Source: Spirosoma profusum (lineage in GTDB: Bacteria; Bacteroidota; Bacteroidia; Cytophagales; Spirosomataceae). From it: 64,000 bases of DNA. Within the stretch, counting starts at the first letter, position 1; the number at the start of each line of letters is the position of its first letter. Where the stretch lies: NCBI RefSeq assembly GCF_014699005.1, contig NZ_JACWZY010000006.1, forward strand, positions 248,001 through 312,000, written 5' to 3'. A model generated the notes under the pieces. The model saw nothing but the letters and a program-made list of their open reading frames with translations. It had not been told where the DNA came from and searched no databases. Of the stretch, positions 63,792 to 64,000 are shown piece by piece. The position numbers were made by a program, and so were the translations under genes.

Positions 63792-64000
63792 ATGAAATCA
63801 ATTCTTATTTATCCTATCCTTTTATTCTCTGTACTGCAAGCATCAGCACAGGCAAAGCAGGAGATTTTTTTTGCCGATGTAACCATATATGTTGAGGGAG
63901 GCAAGTACTACCTTACCGGGTCAAAAGGTGGGAGGGGCGGGCCGCAGGGATTTGCCTTTTTAGAATCAAAAGACCTGAAAACATGGGCAGTGCCTGCTAC
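63792..64000 (+). CDS. GH43-like secreted protein (N-terminal part, truncated by window edge)
   Basis: The first 69 residues of an exported protein: signal peptide MKSILIYPILLFSVLQASAQ, then KQEIFFADVTIYVEGGKYYL and GFAFLESKDLKTWAVPA. The 'FADxTIY...GKYYLTGS...ESKDLKTW' order is the first blade of five-bladed propeller glycoside hydrolases (GH43-like), in which the Asp of the 'DP/DV' motif is the catalytic base. The usual Pro after that Asp is Val here. The rest is outside the window. Confidence 0.7.
   Translation, partial: MKSILIYPILLFSVLQASAQAKQEIFFADVTIYVEGGKYYLTGSKGGRGGPQGFAFLESKDLKTWAVPA

Noticed and set aside
63508-63795. Plus-strand ORF of 95 codons before the GH43-like gene
   Set aside because: Low-complexity, basic composition translated from A/T-rich intergenic DNA, and it overlaps the start of the real gene.

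Overview
The window looks like chromosome from a member of the Bacteroidota, most likely a Cytophagales bacterium close to Spirosoma. This rests on two SusC/SusD outer-membrane pairs, a type IX secretion C-terminal domain, Bacteroidota-specific small families (DUF4293, DUF3467, DUF2807), Bacteroidota -7 boxes (TAnnTTTG) before many genes, and the general lack of Shine-Dalgarno sites. The genus is inference. No phage, insertion sequence, CRISPR array or rRNA gene was found.

Layout. 1-4.6 kb: the N-terminal part of gatA, tatA, a DUF1232 protein, malate dehydrogenase and two small secreted proteins. 4.6-13.7 kb: a minus-strand block of secreted proteins, namely a beta-barrel porin, a zinc metalloprotease, an amidase and a tricorn-like S41 protease. 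13.9-19.6 kb: a SusC/SusD pair, an Lrp/AsnC regulator and a DUF4293 protein. 19.7-23.9 kb: MnmD, a thioredoxin-like protein, an M13 peptidase and a DUF3828-like lipoprotein. 24.0-39.6 kb: the information-processing core, tRNA-Tyr/Gly/Thr, tuf, tRNA-Trp, secE, nusG, rplK, rplA, rplJ, rplL, rpoB, rpoC, a DUF3467 gene, rpsL and rpsG. 39.6-48.4 kb: an aldose-1-epimerase-like protein, an Ig-like/coiled-coil secreted protein, a LuxR-type response regulator, a dipeptide epimerase, a BioF-like PLP enzyme and two guanidine-modifying enzymes (arginine deiminase family and CtlX). 48.5-54.1 kb: a MarR regulator with a 71-aa partner, a DUF2807 protein, a beta-barrel protein, an SDR and a subtilisin-like protease. 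54.2-59.4 kb: a second SusC/SusD operon with a third lipoprotein. 60.0-63.3 kb: a DUF1800/DUF1501 pair. The right edge holds the start of a GH43-like secreted protein.

The most interesting material is regulatory. A 17-bp near-palindrome occurs both on the marR promoter and just before the 71-aa gene. Two near-palindromes three helical turns apart lie between the lrp gene and susC. An orphan minus-strand intrinsic terminator in the 665-bp gap before the response regulator suggests an unannotated small RNA. The rplK and rplL leaders share a stem. Long inverted repeats, including one with perfect 46-bp arms that runs into a protease gene, end many transcription units, and several are followed directly by the next promoter. 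The pentamer ACGTA/TACGT is strongly over-represented.

All functional calls come from reading motifs and translations by eye; no database search was run.
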